Shown here piece after piece: positions 35,386 through 45,328 of a stretch of 64,000 bases of DNA. The stretch is taken from positions 2,976,001 to 3,040,000 of the forward strand of contig NZ_CP034550.1 in the NCBI RefSeq assembly GCF_009498035.1. Direction: 5' to 3'. Position numbers and translations under genes: made by a program. Positions within the stretch are counted from its first letter, which is position 1, and each line of letters starts with the position of its first letter. Below the pieces are notes generated by a model. That model was not told the origin of the DNA and did not search any database. It was given only the letters and a program-made list of their open reading frames with translations. The DNA comes from Saccharothrix syringae. Lineage in GTDB: Bacteria; Actinomycetota; Actinomycetes; Mycobacteriales; Pseudonocardiaceae.

Positions 35386-36224
35386 CTATCGCCGCGTTAA
35401 CTGGTCCTGACGAAGTCGTCGGACGTGTCGGTGGCAGATGGTGCGGGTGGCGAGGCCGGGTAGGGCTTCGTGGATGTCGTCGCGGCGTTCCCGGTGGATG
35501 CGCAGGCGCTTCATGCCGTGGTACCAGGCGATCGTGCGCTCCAGCACCCACCTGACGGTGCCCGGGCCGGGGCCGTGGGGTTCGCCTCGGCGGGCGATCC
35601 GAGGGGTGATCCCCCTGGCGCGCGGGCGCCGGCGGTACTCGTCGTGGTCGTAGCCGCGGTCGGCGTAGAGGGCCTTGGGACGGCGGCGTGGACGTCGGCG
35701 TTGGCCGCGCACGTCGGGCACCGCGTCCAGCAGCGGTTCCAGACCGATGACGTCGTTGCGGTCGCCGCCGGTCGGCAGGACGGACAGGGGGATGCCGCCG
35801 CCGTCGGTCGGGACGTGGTGCATGGAGCCGGGTCGGGCGCGGTCGACCGGACCCGGCCCGCCTGCGGGCCGCGTCGCGCGGCCCGGACGTGCGAGGAGTC
35901 GATGACGGCGCGGTCCCGGTCCGGCCTGCCCGCCGAGTGCAACTCCGCGAGCAGCACCTCGTGCGGCCACGACCGCGCACCGGCCTCGTTCCGGTCACGC
36001 AGCCGCCGCCGGCAGGTCATCCCCGAACCGAAGCCCGGCTCCTGCGGCGGGAACTCCCACCGGATGCCGGTGTGCGGCACCTGCCGGTCCGGCACCCGCT
36101 TCCGGCCCGGGTTGCGGGTCCTGCGCGGCACCACCGGCAACAACGGCTCGATCCGCTCCCACAGATCGTCGGGGACGAGCCACGGCGGCGACTCGCCCTC
36201 CTCACGATCGAACATGATCCACAC
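35386..36224 (-). CDS. IS5-family transposase, two overlapping frames (programmed or fixed frameshift)
   Basis: Frame A (from 36224): WLVPDDLWERIEPLLPVVPR then a DUF4096-like N-terminal region to VIDSSHVRAARRG. Frame B (about 35900 to the stop at 35386): GSMHHVPTDGGGIPLSVLPT, DRNDVIGLEPLLDAVPDVRG, ALYADRGYDHDEYRR and WVLERTIAWYHGMKRLRI, which carry the DDE catalytic segments. Several IS5 subgroups express a fusion by programmed frameshifting across exactly such a junction, so this may be functional rather than broken. The frame B stop lies 10 bp beyond the apparent inverted repeat. Confidence 0.7.
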
Positions 36225-36273
36225 CGGACGAACCCGGTACCAGCGCGGTGATCATTTTGTCAGGATCGGTAAC
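35396..36273 (-). mobile_element. IS5-family-like element with two-frame transposase
   Basis: Imperfect inverted repeats with a shared TCCTGAC core lie at about 35396-35420 and 36251-36273. They enclose a leftward DDE transposase in two frames. No target duplication could be fixed. The element separates phoU from the kdp operon. Confidence 0.75.
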
Positions 36274-36514
36274 AGGAAGCGCAGGCGGCGCACGGCGTGT
36301 CCGACGAGTTCCGGACGTTCGTCAACGCCGGTGCGGGCGCGATGATCCGTTCCACTCGTCGTGCCGGGCGAGCAGCCGCGCGCGGACAGCCGCCGAAGGA
36401 GGTGTTGGTGGCCGCCGCCGGCAGCACAGTGGTGGCGAACTGCCCCACGTAGTGGCCCGGGTCCGTGCCCAGCCCCGCGTTCACGATGGCCTCAGGACCG
36501 CAGCCGTGACTGCT

Positions 36515-36566
36515 GGTGACATCGGCATACCGGCGGAGTTCCCCCGATCGTGACCTGCGATCCCCC
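36515..36566. repeat. Dispersed 50-bp repeat, copy 2
   Basis: Partner of 28690-28740. The two copies lie 7.8 kb apart in the same orientation, each next to unassigned sequence. Confidence 0.5.
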
Positions 36567-36580
36567 GCTGGCGTGCCCGC

Positions 36581-36630
36581 CGTCAACAACCCGTAAAGGA
36601 GCCGATCGGCGGCGTCAAGGACCCGTCAGC
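36581..36630 (+). promoter_or_regulatory. Tandem boxes upstream of kdp, candidate KdpE-binding sites
   Basis: CGTCAACAACCCGTAAAG (36581-36598) and CGTCAAGGACCCGTCAGC (36613-36630) share CGTCAA..ACCCGT with a 32-bp period, about three helical turns. They lie 92-141 bp before the first kdp open frame, where a response-regulator site is expected. Assignment to KdpE is inference; the local kdpE gene is broken. Confidence 0.45.
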
Positions 36631-36721
36631 CCGTCCGGAACGCGCCCGGTGCCGGTGCACCCTTCTCGGGGTCGCGGTCCCGCGAACGGGGACCGCTCGG
36701 AGCCGGGAAGGGAGCACGCTC

Positions 36722-36805
36722 ATGGCCGACCTGGCCTACGTGCTGCTGCTGATCGGGATATTTGCGCTGCTGGCGCTGGGCGTGCGCGGACTGGAGCGGT
36801 TGTGA
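36722..36805 (+). CDS. 27-residue membrane peptide preceding kdpF
   Basis: ATG 36722 with GGGAAGGGAG upstream. The product is a single membrane segment ending in basic residues (ADLAYVLLLIGIFALLALGV then RGLERL). The stop overlaps the kdpF start (TTGTGA). Its size and position suggest a second KdpF-like stabilising peptide or a leader that couples translation to kdpF. Confidence 0.65.
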   Translation: MADLAYVLLLIGIFALLALGVRGLERL

Positions 36806-36903
36806 GCGGTACGGGGGTGGTGGCCAACGCCGTCGGTGGCGTGTTGGCCCTGCTGTTGATCGGGTACCTGTTCGTCGCGCTGATCCGTCCGGAGAAGTTC
36901 TGA
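36802..36903 (+). CDS. kdpF: KdpF, small subunit of K+-transporting ATPase
   Basis: 33 residues: a single transmembrane helix ([20 protein letters not shown]) and the C-terminal PEKF typical of KdpF. GTG 36802 overlaps the preceding peptide gene; its stop overlaps the kdpA ATG (TGATG). KdpF stabilises the KdpFABC complex. Confidence 0.88.
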   Translation: MSGTGVVANAVGGVLALLLIGYLFVALIRPEKF

Positions 36904-38525
36904 TGTCCTCCACCGCGGCCGGCTTGCTCCAGGTCGGCCTGCTGATCGCCGCCCTGGCCGTGGTGTACCGGCCTTTCGGCGACTACATGGCGCGTGTCTA
37001 CACCGACACCGGGCACCTCGGCGTCGAACGCGCGGTCTACCGGGTCGCGCGCGTCGACCCGGACTCCGAGCAGCGCTGGGGCACCTACGCGTGGGGGGTG
37101 CTCGGGTTCTCCTTCGTCGGCGTGGTCCTGCTCTACGTGCTCCAGCGCGTGCAGTCGTTGCTGCCGTGGGACTTCGGCCGCGGGAACGTGTCGCCGGGGA
37201 TGGCGTTCAACACGGCGGTCAGCTTCGTGACCAACACCAACTGGCAGTCCTACGTGCCCGAGACCGTCCTGGGCCACACCGTGCAGATGGTGGGCCTGAC
37301 GGTGCAGAACTTCGCGTCCGGCGCGGTGGGCATGGCGGTGGCGGTCGCGCTGGTGCGCGGGTTCGTGCGGTACCGGACCGACCGGCTGGGCAACTTCTGG
37401 GTGGACCTGACCCGTGGTGTCGTGCGCGTCCTGTTGCCGGTGGCGTTCGTGTTCGCCGTCGTGCTGGTCGCCACCGGTGTGGTGATGAGCCTGAAGTCCG
37501 GTGTGGACGTCGACGGGCGGACCGTGGCGACCGCGCCGGTGGCGAGCCAGGAGGCGATCAAGGAGTTGGGCACCAACGGCGGCGGGGTGCTCAACGCCAA
37601 CTCCGCCCACCCGTTCGAGAACCCCAACGCCTGGTCCAACCTGATCGAGGTCTTCCTGATCCTGGTCATCCCCGTCAGCCTCACCCGCACCTTCGGCACG
37701 ATGGTGGGCGAGCGCAGGCAGGGCTACGTGCTGCTGGGAGTGATGGGTGCGCTGTGGTCGGCGGTGCTCGCCGTGATCTGGGCCGCCGAGGCGCACGGCC
37801 TGCGCCCCCTGGAGGGCAAGGAACTCAGGTTCGGCATCCCCGGCAGCGCGCTGTTCGCCAACTCGACCACCGGGACCTCGACCGGCGCGGTGAACTCGAC
37901 GCACGACAGCTTCACCGGCCTGGGCGGCGGGGGAGCGCTGCTGAACATGCTGTTCGGCGAGATGACACCGGGCGGTGTGGGCACCGGCCTGTACGGCATC
38001 CTGGTGATGGCCGTGATCGCGATGTTCCTGGCCGGGCTGATGGTCGGCCGCACGCCGGAGTACCTGGGCAAGAAGCTCGGCCGGCGCGAGGTGACGGCGG
38101 CGGCGGTGTCGGTCCTGGCCATGCCGACGGTGCTGTTGACCGGTGCCGGTGTCGCCGCGATCCTGCCGTCGACCGCCGGCGCGCTGAACAACCCGGGGGA
38201 GCACGGCCTGTCGGAGATCCTCTACGCCTACGCCTCGGCGTCGAACAACAATGGCAGTGCGTTCGCCGGCATCACCGTGACCAGCGACTGGTTCCAGTCC
38301 TCGCTGGGCGTGTGCATGGCGCTGGGCCGGTTCGTGCCGATCGTCGCGGTGCTGTGCCTGGCCGGTTCGCTGGCCGCGCAGCGCAAGGTGCCGGTCACGG
38401 CGGGCACGCTGCCGACCACCGGTCCGCTGTTCGCGACCCTGCTCGGCGGGGCGATCGTGCTCGTCGCCGCGCTGACCTTCGTCCCCGCCCTCGCCCTCGG
38501 TCCCATCGCGGAGGCCCTGCTGTGA
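36903..38525 (+). CDS. kdpA: KdpA, K+-translocating subunit
   Basis: 540 residues, polytopic. The four selectivity-filter-like loops are visible, including [56 protein letters not shown] and [14 protein letters not shown]. Length and order match the family. It binds and conducts K+ to KdpB in the high-affinity Kdp pump. Its stop overlaps the kdpB GTG (GTGA). Confidence 0.96.
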   Translation: MSSTAAGLLQVGLLIAALAVVYRPFGDYMARVYTDTGHLGVERAVYRVARVDPDSEQRWGTYAWGVLGFSFVGVVLLYVLQRVQSLLPWDFGRGNVSPGMAFNTAVSFVTNTNWQSYVPETVLGHTVQMVGLTVQNFASGAVGMAVAVALVRGFVRYRTDRLGNFWVDLTRGVVRVLLPVAFVFAVVLVATGVVMSLKSGVDVDGRTVATAPVASQEAIKELGTNGGGVLNANSAHPFENPNAWSNLIEVFLILVIPVSLTRTFGTMVGERRQGYVLLGVMGALWSAVLAVIWAAEAHGLRPLEGKELRFGIPGSALFANSTTGTSTGAVNSTHDSFTGLGGGGALLNMLFGEMTPGGVGTGLYGILVMAVIAMFLAGLMVGRTPEYLGKKLGRREVTAAAVSVLAMPTVLLTGAGVAAILPSTAGALNNPGEHGLSEILYAYASASNNNGSAFAGITVTSDWFQSSLGVCMALGRFVPIVAVLCLAGSLAAQRKVPVTAGTLPTTGPLFATLLGGAIVLVAALTFVPALALGPIAEALL

Positions 38526-40576
38526 CCACCACCACCGAACACCCGCAGCGGACCCCGGGGGGAATCCGCGAGCGCCACGCGCGGAACCCGGGTCACCAGG
38601 TCGCGCCGGGCGCGTTCAACCCCCGGCGACTGCTCACCTCCTTCCCGGAGGCGCTGCGCAAGCTCGACCCCCGCCACCAGGCCCGCAACCCCGTCCTGTT
38701 CGTGGTCTGGGTCGGCTCGGCCCTGGTCACGGTGTTCGCCGCGACCGACCCGGACGTGTTCACCGTCGCCGTGGCGGGGTGGCTGTGGCTCACCGTCCTG
38801 TTCGCCAACCTCGCCGAAGCCGTCGCGGAGGGCCGCGGCAAGGCCCAGGCCGACTCGCTGCGCAAGGCCAAGACCGACGCCGTCGCCCACCTCACCGACG
38901 GCCGCACGGTGGCCGGCACCGAGCTGGGGGTCGGCGACCTCGTGGTCGTCGGAGCCGGTGAGGTCATCCCCGGTGACGGCGATGTGATCGAGGGCATCGC
39001 CACCGTCGACGAGTCGGCCATCACCGGCGAGTCGGCGCCCGTCATCCGGGAGTCCGGCGGCGACCGCTCCGCGGTCACCGGCGGCACCACCGTGCTGTCC
39101 GACCGCATCGTCGTGCGCATCACCGCCAAGCCGGGCGAGACGTTCGTGGACCGGATGATCGCCCTCGTGGAAGGCGCGCAACGCCAGAAGACACCGAACG
39201 AGATCGCGCTGACCATCCTGCTGTCCACGCTGACGATCACCTTCCTGCTCGCGGTCGTGGCCCTGCAGCCGTTCGCCGTCCACTCCGGCGGCGAGCAGTC
39301 GGTGATCGTGCTGACCGCGCTGCTGGTGTGCCTGATCCCGACCACGATCGGCGCGCTGCTCTCGGCGATCGGCATCGCGGGCATGGACCGGCTCGTGCAG
39401 CGCAACGTGCTGGCCACCTCCGGCAAGGCCGTGGAGGCCGCCGGCGACGTCGACACGCTGCTGCTGGACAAGACCGGCACCATCACGTGGGGCAACCGAC
39501 GCGCCACCGACCTGATCCCGGCGCCCGGCACGTCGCTCGACGCGCTGGTGGAGGCCGCCCGCCTGTCGTCGCTGGCCGATGGCACCCCCGAGGGGCGCAG
39601 CGTGGTCGAGCTGTGCGCGGTCGGACACGGCCGCCCCGCAGAGGCCGACGGGCACGAGAAGACCGGCGAGTTCGTCCCCTTCACCGCTCAGACCCGGGTC
39701 AGCGGCATCGACCTCGACGGCCGCCGCATCCGCAAGGGAGCGGCGAGCGCCTTCACCCTCGACGAGCCCACCCGGGCCGTGGTCGACGGGATCAGCGCCG
39801 AGGGGGGCACCCCGCTGGTCGTGGCCGAGGACGACCGCGTGCTGGGCGTCATCCGGCTGTCCGACGTGGTCAAGCCCGGCATGCGGGAACGGTTCGCCGA
39901 ACTGCGCGCGATGGGCATCCGCACCGTCATGGTGACCGGCGACAACCCGCTCACCGCCCGTGCCATCGCGGCCGAAGCCGGCGTGGACGACTTCCTGGCC
40001 GAGGCGAAACCCGAGGACAAGATGGCGTTGATCAAGCGGGAGCAGGAGGGCGGCAAGCTGGTCGCGATGACCGGCGACGGCACCAACGACGCCCCCGCGC
40101 TGGCGCAGTCCGACGTGGGCGTCGCGATGAACACCGGCACCTCGGCCGCCAAGGAGGCCGGGAACATGGTGGACCTGGACTCCGACCCCACCAAGCTCAT
40201 CGAGATCGTGGCGATCGGCAAGCAACTGCTCATCACCCGCGGCGCGCTGACCACCTTCAGCGTGGCCAACGACCTCGCGAAGTACTTCGCGATCCTGCCC
40301 GCGATGTTCGCCGCGATCCACCCCCAGCTGGACCGGCTCAACATCATGCACCTGGCGTCGCCGCAGTCGGCGATCCTCTCGGCGGTGATCTTCAACGCCT
40401 CGATCATCGTCGTGCTGATCCCGCTGGCCCTGCGCGGCGTCCGCTACAAGCCCTCCAGCGCCGCCGCGCTGCTGCGGCGCAACCTGCTGGTCTACGGCCT
40501 CGGCGGCGTCGTCACCCCGTTCGCCGGGATCTGGCTGATCGACCTCCTCGTCCGGCACATCCCCGGGATCGGCTGA
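38522..40576 (+). CDS. kdpB: KdpB, P-type ATPase catalytic subunit
   Basis: 684 residues. P-type ATPase landmarks: [19 protein letters not shown] (actuator TGES), phosphorylated Asp in [14 protein letters not shown], nucleotide-domain motif [12 protein letters not shown], and hinge [21 protein letters not shown]- and C-terminal membrane segments are as expected for KdpB. ATP hydrolysis here drives K+ uptake through KdpA. Start GTG 38522 is coupled to kdpA. Confidence 0.96.
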   Translation: MTTTTEHPQRTPGGIRERHARNPGHQVAPGAFNPRRLLTSFPEALRKLDPRHQARNPVLFVVWVGSALVTVFAATDPDVFTVAVAGWLWLTVLFANLAEAVAEGRGKAQADSLRKAKTDAVAHLTDGRTVAGTELGVGDLVVVGAGEVIPGDGDVIEGIATVDESAITGESAPVIRESGGDRSAVTGGTTVLSDRIVVRITAKPGETFVDRMIALVEGAQRQKTPNEIALTILLSTLTITFLLAVVALQPFAVHSGGEQSVIVLTALLVCLIPTTIGALLSAIGIAGMDRLVQRNVLATSGKAVEAAGDVDTLLLDKTGTITWGNRRATDLIPAPGTSLDALVEAARLSSLADGTPEGRSVVELCAVGHGRPAEADGHEKTGEFVPFTAQTRVSGIDLDGRRIRKGAASAFTLDEPTRAVVDGISAEGGTPLVVAEDDRVLGVIRLSDVVKPGMRERFAELRAMGIRTVMVTGDNPLTARAIAAEAGVDDFLAEAKPEDKMALIKREQEGGKLVAMTGDGTNDAPALAQSDVGVAMNTGTSAAKEAGNMVDLDSDPTKLIEIVAIGKQLLITRGALTTFSVANDLAKYFAILPAMFAAIHPQLDRLNIMHLASPQSAILSAVIFNASIIVVLIPLALRGVRYKPSSAAALLRRNLLVYGLGGVVTPFAGIWLIDLLVRHIPGIG

Positions 40577-40577
40577 C

Positions 40578-41120
40578 ATGACCACCTTCGCCAAGCAGGC
40601 ACTGGCCGGACTGCGCGTCCTGCTCGTGCTCACCGTGATCACCGGAATCCTCTACCCGGCCGCCGTCTGGGCGGTGTCCCGCGTCCCGGGCCTGCACGCG
40701 TGCGCCGAAGCCGTGGACACCACCCTGGTCGCCGTGCCGCGCGAGGGGGACCGGTGGTTCGCGCCCCGGCCCTCGGCCGCGACGCTGCCCGCGTCCGGCG
40801 GCTCCAACAAGGGCGAGCGCAACGCCGACCACGACGCGGTGATCGCCGAACGCCGCACCGAGATCGCCCGGCGCGAGGGCGTGAGCGGGGACCGCGTGCC
40901 CCCGGATGCGGTCACCGCCTCGGCGTCGGGCCTGGACCCGCACATCAGCACCGCCTACGCCGAACTCCAGGTGCCGCGCGTGGCCCGGGAGAACGGACTG
41001 CCCGAGGACCGGGTGCGGGAGTTGGTCGCCGGGCACACCGACGGGCGCGCCCTCGGGTTCCTGGGCGAACCGGGGGTCAACGTCACCGCCCTCAACCGGG
41101 CGCTTGACGCCGCGACGTGA
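40578..41120 (+). CDS. kdpC: KdpC, accessory subunit
   Basis: 180 residues. One N-terminal membrane helix (LRVLLVLTVITGILYPAAVW), then RWFAPRPSAATLPASGGSNK, the KdpC-typical region DAVTASASGLDPHISTAYAE and a C-terminal GFLGEPGVNVTALNRALD. KdpC supports ATP binding by KdpB. ATG starts 1 bp after the kdpB stop. Confidence 0.95.
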   Translation: MTTFAKQALAGLRVLLVLTVITGILYPAAVWAVSRVPGLHACAEAVDTTLVAVPREGDRWFAPRPSAATLPASGGSNKGERNADHDAVIAERRTEIARREGVSGDRVPPDAVTASASGLDPHISTAYAELQVPRVARENGLPEDRVRELVAGHTDGRALGFLGEPGVNVTALNRALDAAT

Positions 41121-41166
41121 GGTCGGAAAAGGGGCGCTGTCCCGACACCTACCGGGACCGGTGCGG

Positions 41167-43743
41167 ATGAGAGAGCGCACTGGGGCCGTGAACCGCAAGC
41201 GCGGGGAGCTGCGGATCTACCTGGGAGCCGCGCCCGGCGTGGGCAAGACCTTCGCCGTGCTCGGTGAGGCGCACCGGCGTCGCGAACGCGGCACCGACGT
41301 CGTGATCGGGCTGGTGGAGACCCACGGCCGGGACAAGACCGCCGCTCTGCTGGACGGGCTGGAGGTCATCCCGCGCCGCGAGGTCCACCACCGGGGCGCG
41401 AGCGTCACCGAGATGGACGTCGACGCGCTGCTGGCCCGGCGGCCCGAGGTGGCGGTGGTGGACGAGCTGGCGCACACCAATGCGCCCGGCTCCCGCAACG
41501 CCAAGCGCTGGCAGGACGTCGAAGAACTGCTCGACGCCGGTGTCGACGTGCTGTCCACCGTCAACGTGCAGCACCTGGAGTCCCTCAACGACGTGGTGCG
41601 GCGCATCACCGGGGTCGAGCAGCGCGAGATCGTGCCCGACGAGGTCGTGCGCCGCGCCGGGCAGGTCGAGCTGGTCGACCTCACCCCCGAGGCGCTGCGC
41701 CGCCGCCTGGCCCACGGCAACGTCTACGCCGCGCACAAGATCGACGCGGCGCTGGGCAACTACTTCCGGGTCGGCAACCTCACCGCGCTGCGGGAGCTGG
41801 CCTTGTTGTGGGTGGCGGACCAGGTCGACGTGGCATTGCAGCGCTACCGCAGCGAGCAGCACATCACCGACACCTGGGAGGCCCGCGAGCGGGTCGTCGT
41901 GGCCGTCACCGGCGGCCCGGAGAGCGAGACGCTGATCCGCCGGGCCCGCCGCATCGCCGTGCGCGCCGGCGCCGACCTGCTGGTCGTGCACGTCCTGCGC
42001 GGCGACGGGCTCGCCGGACCGCCACCGGGGTCCGTCGCGGCCCTGCGCAAGGTCGCCGAGCACGTCGGTGCGACCTTCCACACCGTGGTCGGCGACGACG
42101 TGCCCACCGCCCTGCTGGAGTTCGCCCGCGGCGTCAACGCCACCCAGCTCGTCCTGGGCACCTCCCGCCGCTCGCGGCTGGCGCGGGTGTTCGACGAGGG
42201 CATCGGCGCGACCGTCGTGCAGGCGTCCGGGCCGATCGACGTGCACATGGTCACCCATGCCGAGGCGCGGCGCGGGGTGAGTTGGCGCCTGGACCGCAGC
42301 GCGCTGACCCCGTCGCGTCGCCTGCTGAGCTGGGTGCTGGCGTTGCCGTTGCCCGCCGCGGTCACCGGTCTGGGCCTGCTGACCGGGGACGAGGTGTCGT
42401 TCTCCACCGACCTGATCGGGTTCTTCCTGGCCACCGTCGTGGTGGCGCTGGTCGGCGGGCTGTGGCCCGCGGTCGCCGCCGCCCTGCTGGGCGCGGGCCT
42501 GTTGAACTTCTTCTTCACCGAGCCCTACTACAGCCTGGCCGTGGCGACCCCGGAGAACGTGGTCACGCTGATCGCGATGCTGGTCGTGGCGGTGCTGGTG
42601 GCCGCGGTGGTGGACCGGGCGGCGCGGCTGGCCGAGCAGGGTGCGCGGGCCCGCACCGAGGCCGCGTTGCTCGCCTCCTACGCCCGCACGGTCCTGACCG
42701 GCCCCTATCCGCTGGCGCGGTTGCTGGAGAAGGTGCGGGAGAACTTCGGCTTGGACTCGGTGGCGCTGCTGGAGCGCCGCGACGGGGAGTGGGAGCGGGT
42801 GGCCTGCGTCGGGCCGAAGCCGTGCGACGAGCCCGACGAGGCCGACGTCGACGTGCCGGTGACCGCCGACGTCCACCTGGCGCTGCGCGGCCGCACCCTG
42901 CCCGCCGGCGACCAACGAGCCCTGGAGGCCGCCGCCGGTCAGGCGCTGCTGGCGCTGCGCCAGCAGCGCCTGGCCGCCGAGACCGCCGACGCCCAGCGCC
43001 GCGCGGCGACCACCGAGCTGCGCACCGCCATCCTCTCCGCCGTCGGCCACGACCTGCGCACCCCGCTCACCTCGATCAAGGCCGCCGTCGGCAGCCTGCG
43101 CGACCCGCAGTTGCGCCTGCCGCCCGAGGACACCGCCGAGCTGCTGGAAACCGTCGAGATCTCCGCCGACCGCCTCAGCGGACTGATCGACAACCTGCTC
43201 GACTCCTCCCGCCTGGCCACCGGCGCGGTCGCGCCCCGGCTGCGCCCGGTCACCTACGACGAGGCCGTCGGCCGCGCCCTGGCCGGCGTCGACGACCGCG
43301 CGCTGGTGGCCGTGGAGGTGCCCGACGACCTGCCGCCGGTGGCCGCCGACGCGGGTTTGCTGGAGCGGGTCGTGGCCAACGTCGTGGACAACGCCCTGCG
43401 CCACGGCCGGCTCGCCCCGCGCCGTGCGGTGGACGTGGGCGGCGACGGCCACGTCACCGCCGACGAACCAGAAGTCGCCCTGCGCGCCAGCGCCCACGGC
43501 GACCGGGTGGAGCTGCGCGTGGTCGACCACGGCCCCGGGCTGCCCAAGAACACCGTCGACACCGTCTTCGCGCCTTTCCAACGCTTGGGCGACCGCGGCA
43601 ACACCCCCGGTGTCGGCCTGGGGTTGAGCGTGGCCAAGGGGTTCACCGACGCCATGGGCGGCACCATCACCGCCGAGGACACCCCCGGCGGGGGCCTGAC
43701 CGTCGTGCTGTCCTTCCCCGTGGCCGAGGCGGTGTCGGGGTGA
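41167..43743 (+). CDS. kdpD: KdpD, turgor/K+-sensing histidine kinase
   Basis: About 858 residues (ATG 41167; GTG 41161 and GTG 41188 are alternatives). N-terminal KdpD domain with P-loop IYLGAAPGVGKTFAVLGEAH, DVVIGLVETHGR and VVDELAHTNAPGSRNAKRWQ. Then a USP-like domain (VVAVTGGPESETLIRRAR), a four-helix DUF4118 membrane region about 390-490, a GAF-like linker, the HisKA box with phospho-His in SAVGHDLRTPLTSIKAAVG, and HATPase (NVVDNALRHG, VDHGPGLP, GVGLGLSVAKG). The kinase looks intact although its response regulator gene, which overlaps it by 4 bp, is broken. Confidence 0.94.
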   Translation: MRERTGAVNRKRGELRIYLGAAPGVGKTFAVLGEAHRRRERGTDVVIGLVETHGRDKTAALLDGLEVIPRREVHHRGASVTEMDVDALLARRPEVAVVDELAHTNAPGSRNAKRWQDVEELLDAGVDVLSTVNVQHLESLNDVVRRITGVEQREIVPDEVVRRAGQVELVDLTPEALRRRLAHGNVYAAHKIDAALGNYFRVGNLTALRELALLWVADQVDVALQRYRSEQHITDTWEARERVVVAVTGGPESETLIRRARRIAVRAGADLLVVHVLRGDGLAGPPPGSVAALRKVAEHVGATFHTVVGDDVPTALLEFARGVNATQLVLGTSRRSRLARVFDEGIGATVVQASGPIDVHMVTHAEARRGVSWRLDRSALTPSRRLLSWVLALPLPAAVTGLGLLTGDEVSFSTDLIGFFLATVVVALVGGLWPAVAAALLGAGLLNFFFTEPYYSLAVATPENVVTLIAMLVVAVLVAAVVDRAARLAEQGARARTEAALLASYARTVLTGPYPLARLLEKVRENFGLDSVALLERRDGEWERVACVGPKPCDEPDEADVDVPVTADVHLALRGRTLPAGDQRALEAAAGQALLALRQQRLAAETADAQRRAATTELRTAILSAVGHDLRTPLTSIKAAVGSLRDPQLRLPPEDTAELLETVEISADRLSGLIDNLLDSSRLATGAVAPRLRPVTYDEAVGRALAGVDDRALVAVEVPDDLPPVAADAGLLERVVANVVDNALRHGRLAPRRAVDVGGDGHVTADEPEVALRASAHGDRVELRVVDHGPGLPKNTVDTVFAPFQRLGDRGNTPGVGLGLSVAKGFTDAMGGTITAEDTPGGGLTVVLSFPVAEAVSG

Positions 43744-44314
43744 CCACCGTCCTCGTCGTGGACGACGAACCGCGGATCGTCCGCGATCCGCGCATCACCC
43801 TCTCCACCCGCGGCTGTCGGGTCCTCACCGCGCACGACGGGACCACGGCCCCGCACCAGGTCGCCGAAGGGCGTCCCGATCCGGTGGTGCCCGACCTGGG
43901 CCTGCCGGACATGGACGGCGCCGAGGTCATCGCCGGTCTGCGCGGCTGGAGCACGGTGCGGGATGCCGGCGAACCGGTCGTGCGGACCGCGTCGTCCAGG
44001 CCGCGTCGACCTGGCCGTGGAGGAGGTCTACCGCGACGAGGCCGAGGTGCACCTGGCCCCCACCGAGCGGGGGCGTGCCGGAGGTCCTGGTCCGCAGCGA
44101 CGGCAAACGCGTCACCCGGAAGCAACTGCTGCGACAAGTGTGGAGTGAGCAGCACACCACCGAGACGCAGTACCTGCGCGTCTGCCCGGCCCAGCTGCGG
44201 CGCAAACTCGAACCCACCCCCTCCCGCCCCCTGCTCGCCGAACCCGGCACGGGCTACCGCTTCGCCCCCCGACGTCGACACCGCGCCGGGCATCGCGCCG
44301 TGATGAGGTTCTGA
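43740..44314 (+). pseudogene. kdpE: kdpE response regulator, decayed
   Basis: The first frame reads VTTVLVVDDEPRIVRDPRIT and PDLGLPDMDGAEVIAGLRGW, a receiver with the acceptor Asp. It then breaks off after strand 3. A second frame gives RVDLAVEEVYRDEAEVHLAP, and a third gives KRVTRKQLLRQVWSEQ, TETQYLRVCPAQLRRKLEP and EPGTGYRFAP, the OmpR-type DNA-binding domain. About 45 residues (strand 4 to helix 5 and linker) are missing, and at least two frame changes separate the pieces. Compared with the family consensus there are several Leu-to-Pro, one Trp-to-Arg and one Tyr-to-Cys changes, all T-to-C or A-to-G type. The gene cannot make a working regulator. Confidence 0.85.
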
Positions 44315-44984
44315 GCACGCGAAGGACCATTCGCCCCGGAGTGCGGCGCGGCCGAGGAGAAGGGACCGGGGCGTGACCGCCAACCGCGTCGAGGCCCGAC
44401 CGGGCAGGCCGCCGTCGACCGGGGCGCCGGATGCCGCGGCTGCTCGCCATCCGCCGGTGGACCTCGCCGACCGGGTCGCCAGGACCTTCCGCGCTGTGCC
44501 CGCCCGGGGACCAACCACGCAGCCGGGCGGCGCGCGGCAGCCACGGCGAACGCCTGATCGCCCTCGACGCCTGGCCCACGGTGTTCGGGGCCACGCTCCA
44601 CGACCCGACCACCGCTGCCGCTCCCTTCCCGCGAGGGAGGTGTCCAGAGGCGCGGTCGCGGCGGTACCGGTCGGGTGCGGGTGTCACGGACGATCGCGTC
44701 GTAGGCGTTCAACGCGTCCACGTCGCTGTAGTGGGTGCCCGGGCGCTGGTGGGCGGCGGCCCGGACCGCGGCGGCGTCGGCCGGGGGACAGGCGGCGCAG
44801 GTCGACGGCGAAGGGGCCGCCGGGGCCATGTCGGGCAGGGTGCCGGGACCCGCTCGACGGTGTCGGCGATGGCGGCGTCGCGGACGCACATCGCACCGTG
44901 CTGGTCGCTCCGGGCCATCGCCCGGACCACCGCGCCCAGGGCGGTGAGGCGCGGGGAACGCAGCGCGCGCTCGGACTCCTCGGC
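44315..44984. other. Gene debris after kdpE
   Basis: About 670 bp with no intact gene. Protein-like fragments in different frames, such as ERLIALDAWPTVFGATLHDP rightward (about 44550-44610) and THYSDVDALNAYDAIVRDTR leftward (about 44680-44750), suggest old genes broken by several frameshifts. I recognise neither. Confidence 0.45.
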
Positions 44985-45328
44985 CGAGGTGCGCTCGACC
45001 GATGCCTGGACGGGCTCACCGAGGACCAGGCGCGCCGATCGCCGGTGCCCTCCAGGACCACGCTGCTGGGCCTGGCGAAGCGTGCGACCTCCGTCGAGAA
45101 GGTCTGGTTCGACGAAGCCGTCACGGGCCGAGATCGGCATCCCCGCCACACCGGGCCGCGTGCGAGGTGTCCCGCCGCGCGACCTCGTCGTTGGCCCTGG
45201 ACGACGTGGTCCACGGCAACCGGCGCGGCCCCCTCCCGCTGCGCTGGGTGTACCTCCACGTCCTGCGCGAACTCGCCCAGCACTGCGGACACGCGGACAT
45301 CCTGCGCGAGCAACTCCTCGCCGAGTAG
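44985..45328 (+). pseudogene. DUF664 / DinB-type protein remnant
   Basis: One frame reads CLDGLTEDQARRSPVPSRTT then LLGLAKRATSVEKVWFDEAV (about 45005-45120). Another picks up after it as CEVSRRATSSLALDDVVHGN, then RRGPLPLRWVYLHVLRELAQ and HCGHADILREQLLAE to the stop at 45328. This is the typical start and end of actinobacterial DUF664 (DinB-superfamily, mycothiol-dependent enzyme-like) proteins, with the middle lost and a frame change. Together with kdpE it marks a decaying stretch. Confidence 0.7.

Larger units (their letters stand above)
36274..36721. other. Upstream region of kdp with repeat copy 2
   Basis: About 450 bp. A 51-codon open frame starting GTG 36297 (SDEFRTFVNAGAGAMIRSTR) has no ribosome binding site or known relative and is not called. 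It contains the second copy of the dispersed repeat (36515-36566) and tandem boxes at 36581-36630 just before kdp. Confidence 0.45.

Noticed and set aside
36297..36452. 51-codon open frame upstream of kdp
   Set aside because: No ribosome binding site, no recognisable product, and it lies in a region with a dispersed repeat; chance frame is more likely.
36567..36721. c-di-AMP or other riboswitch ahead of kdp
   Set aside because: I looked for conserved aptamer core elements and found none; only tandem DNA boxes are visible.
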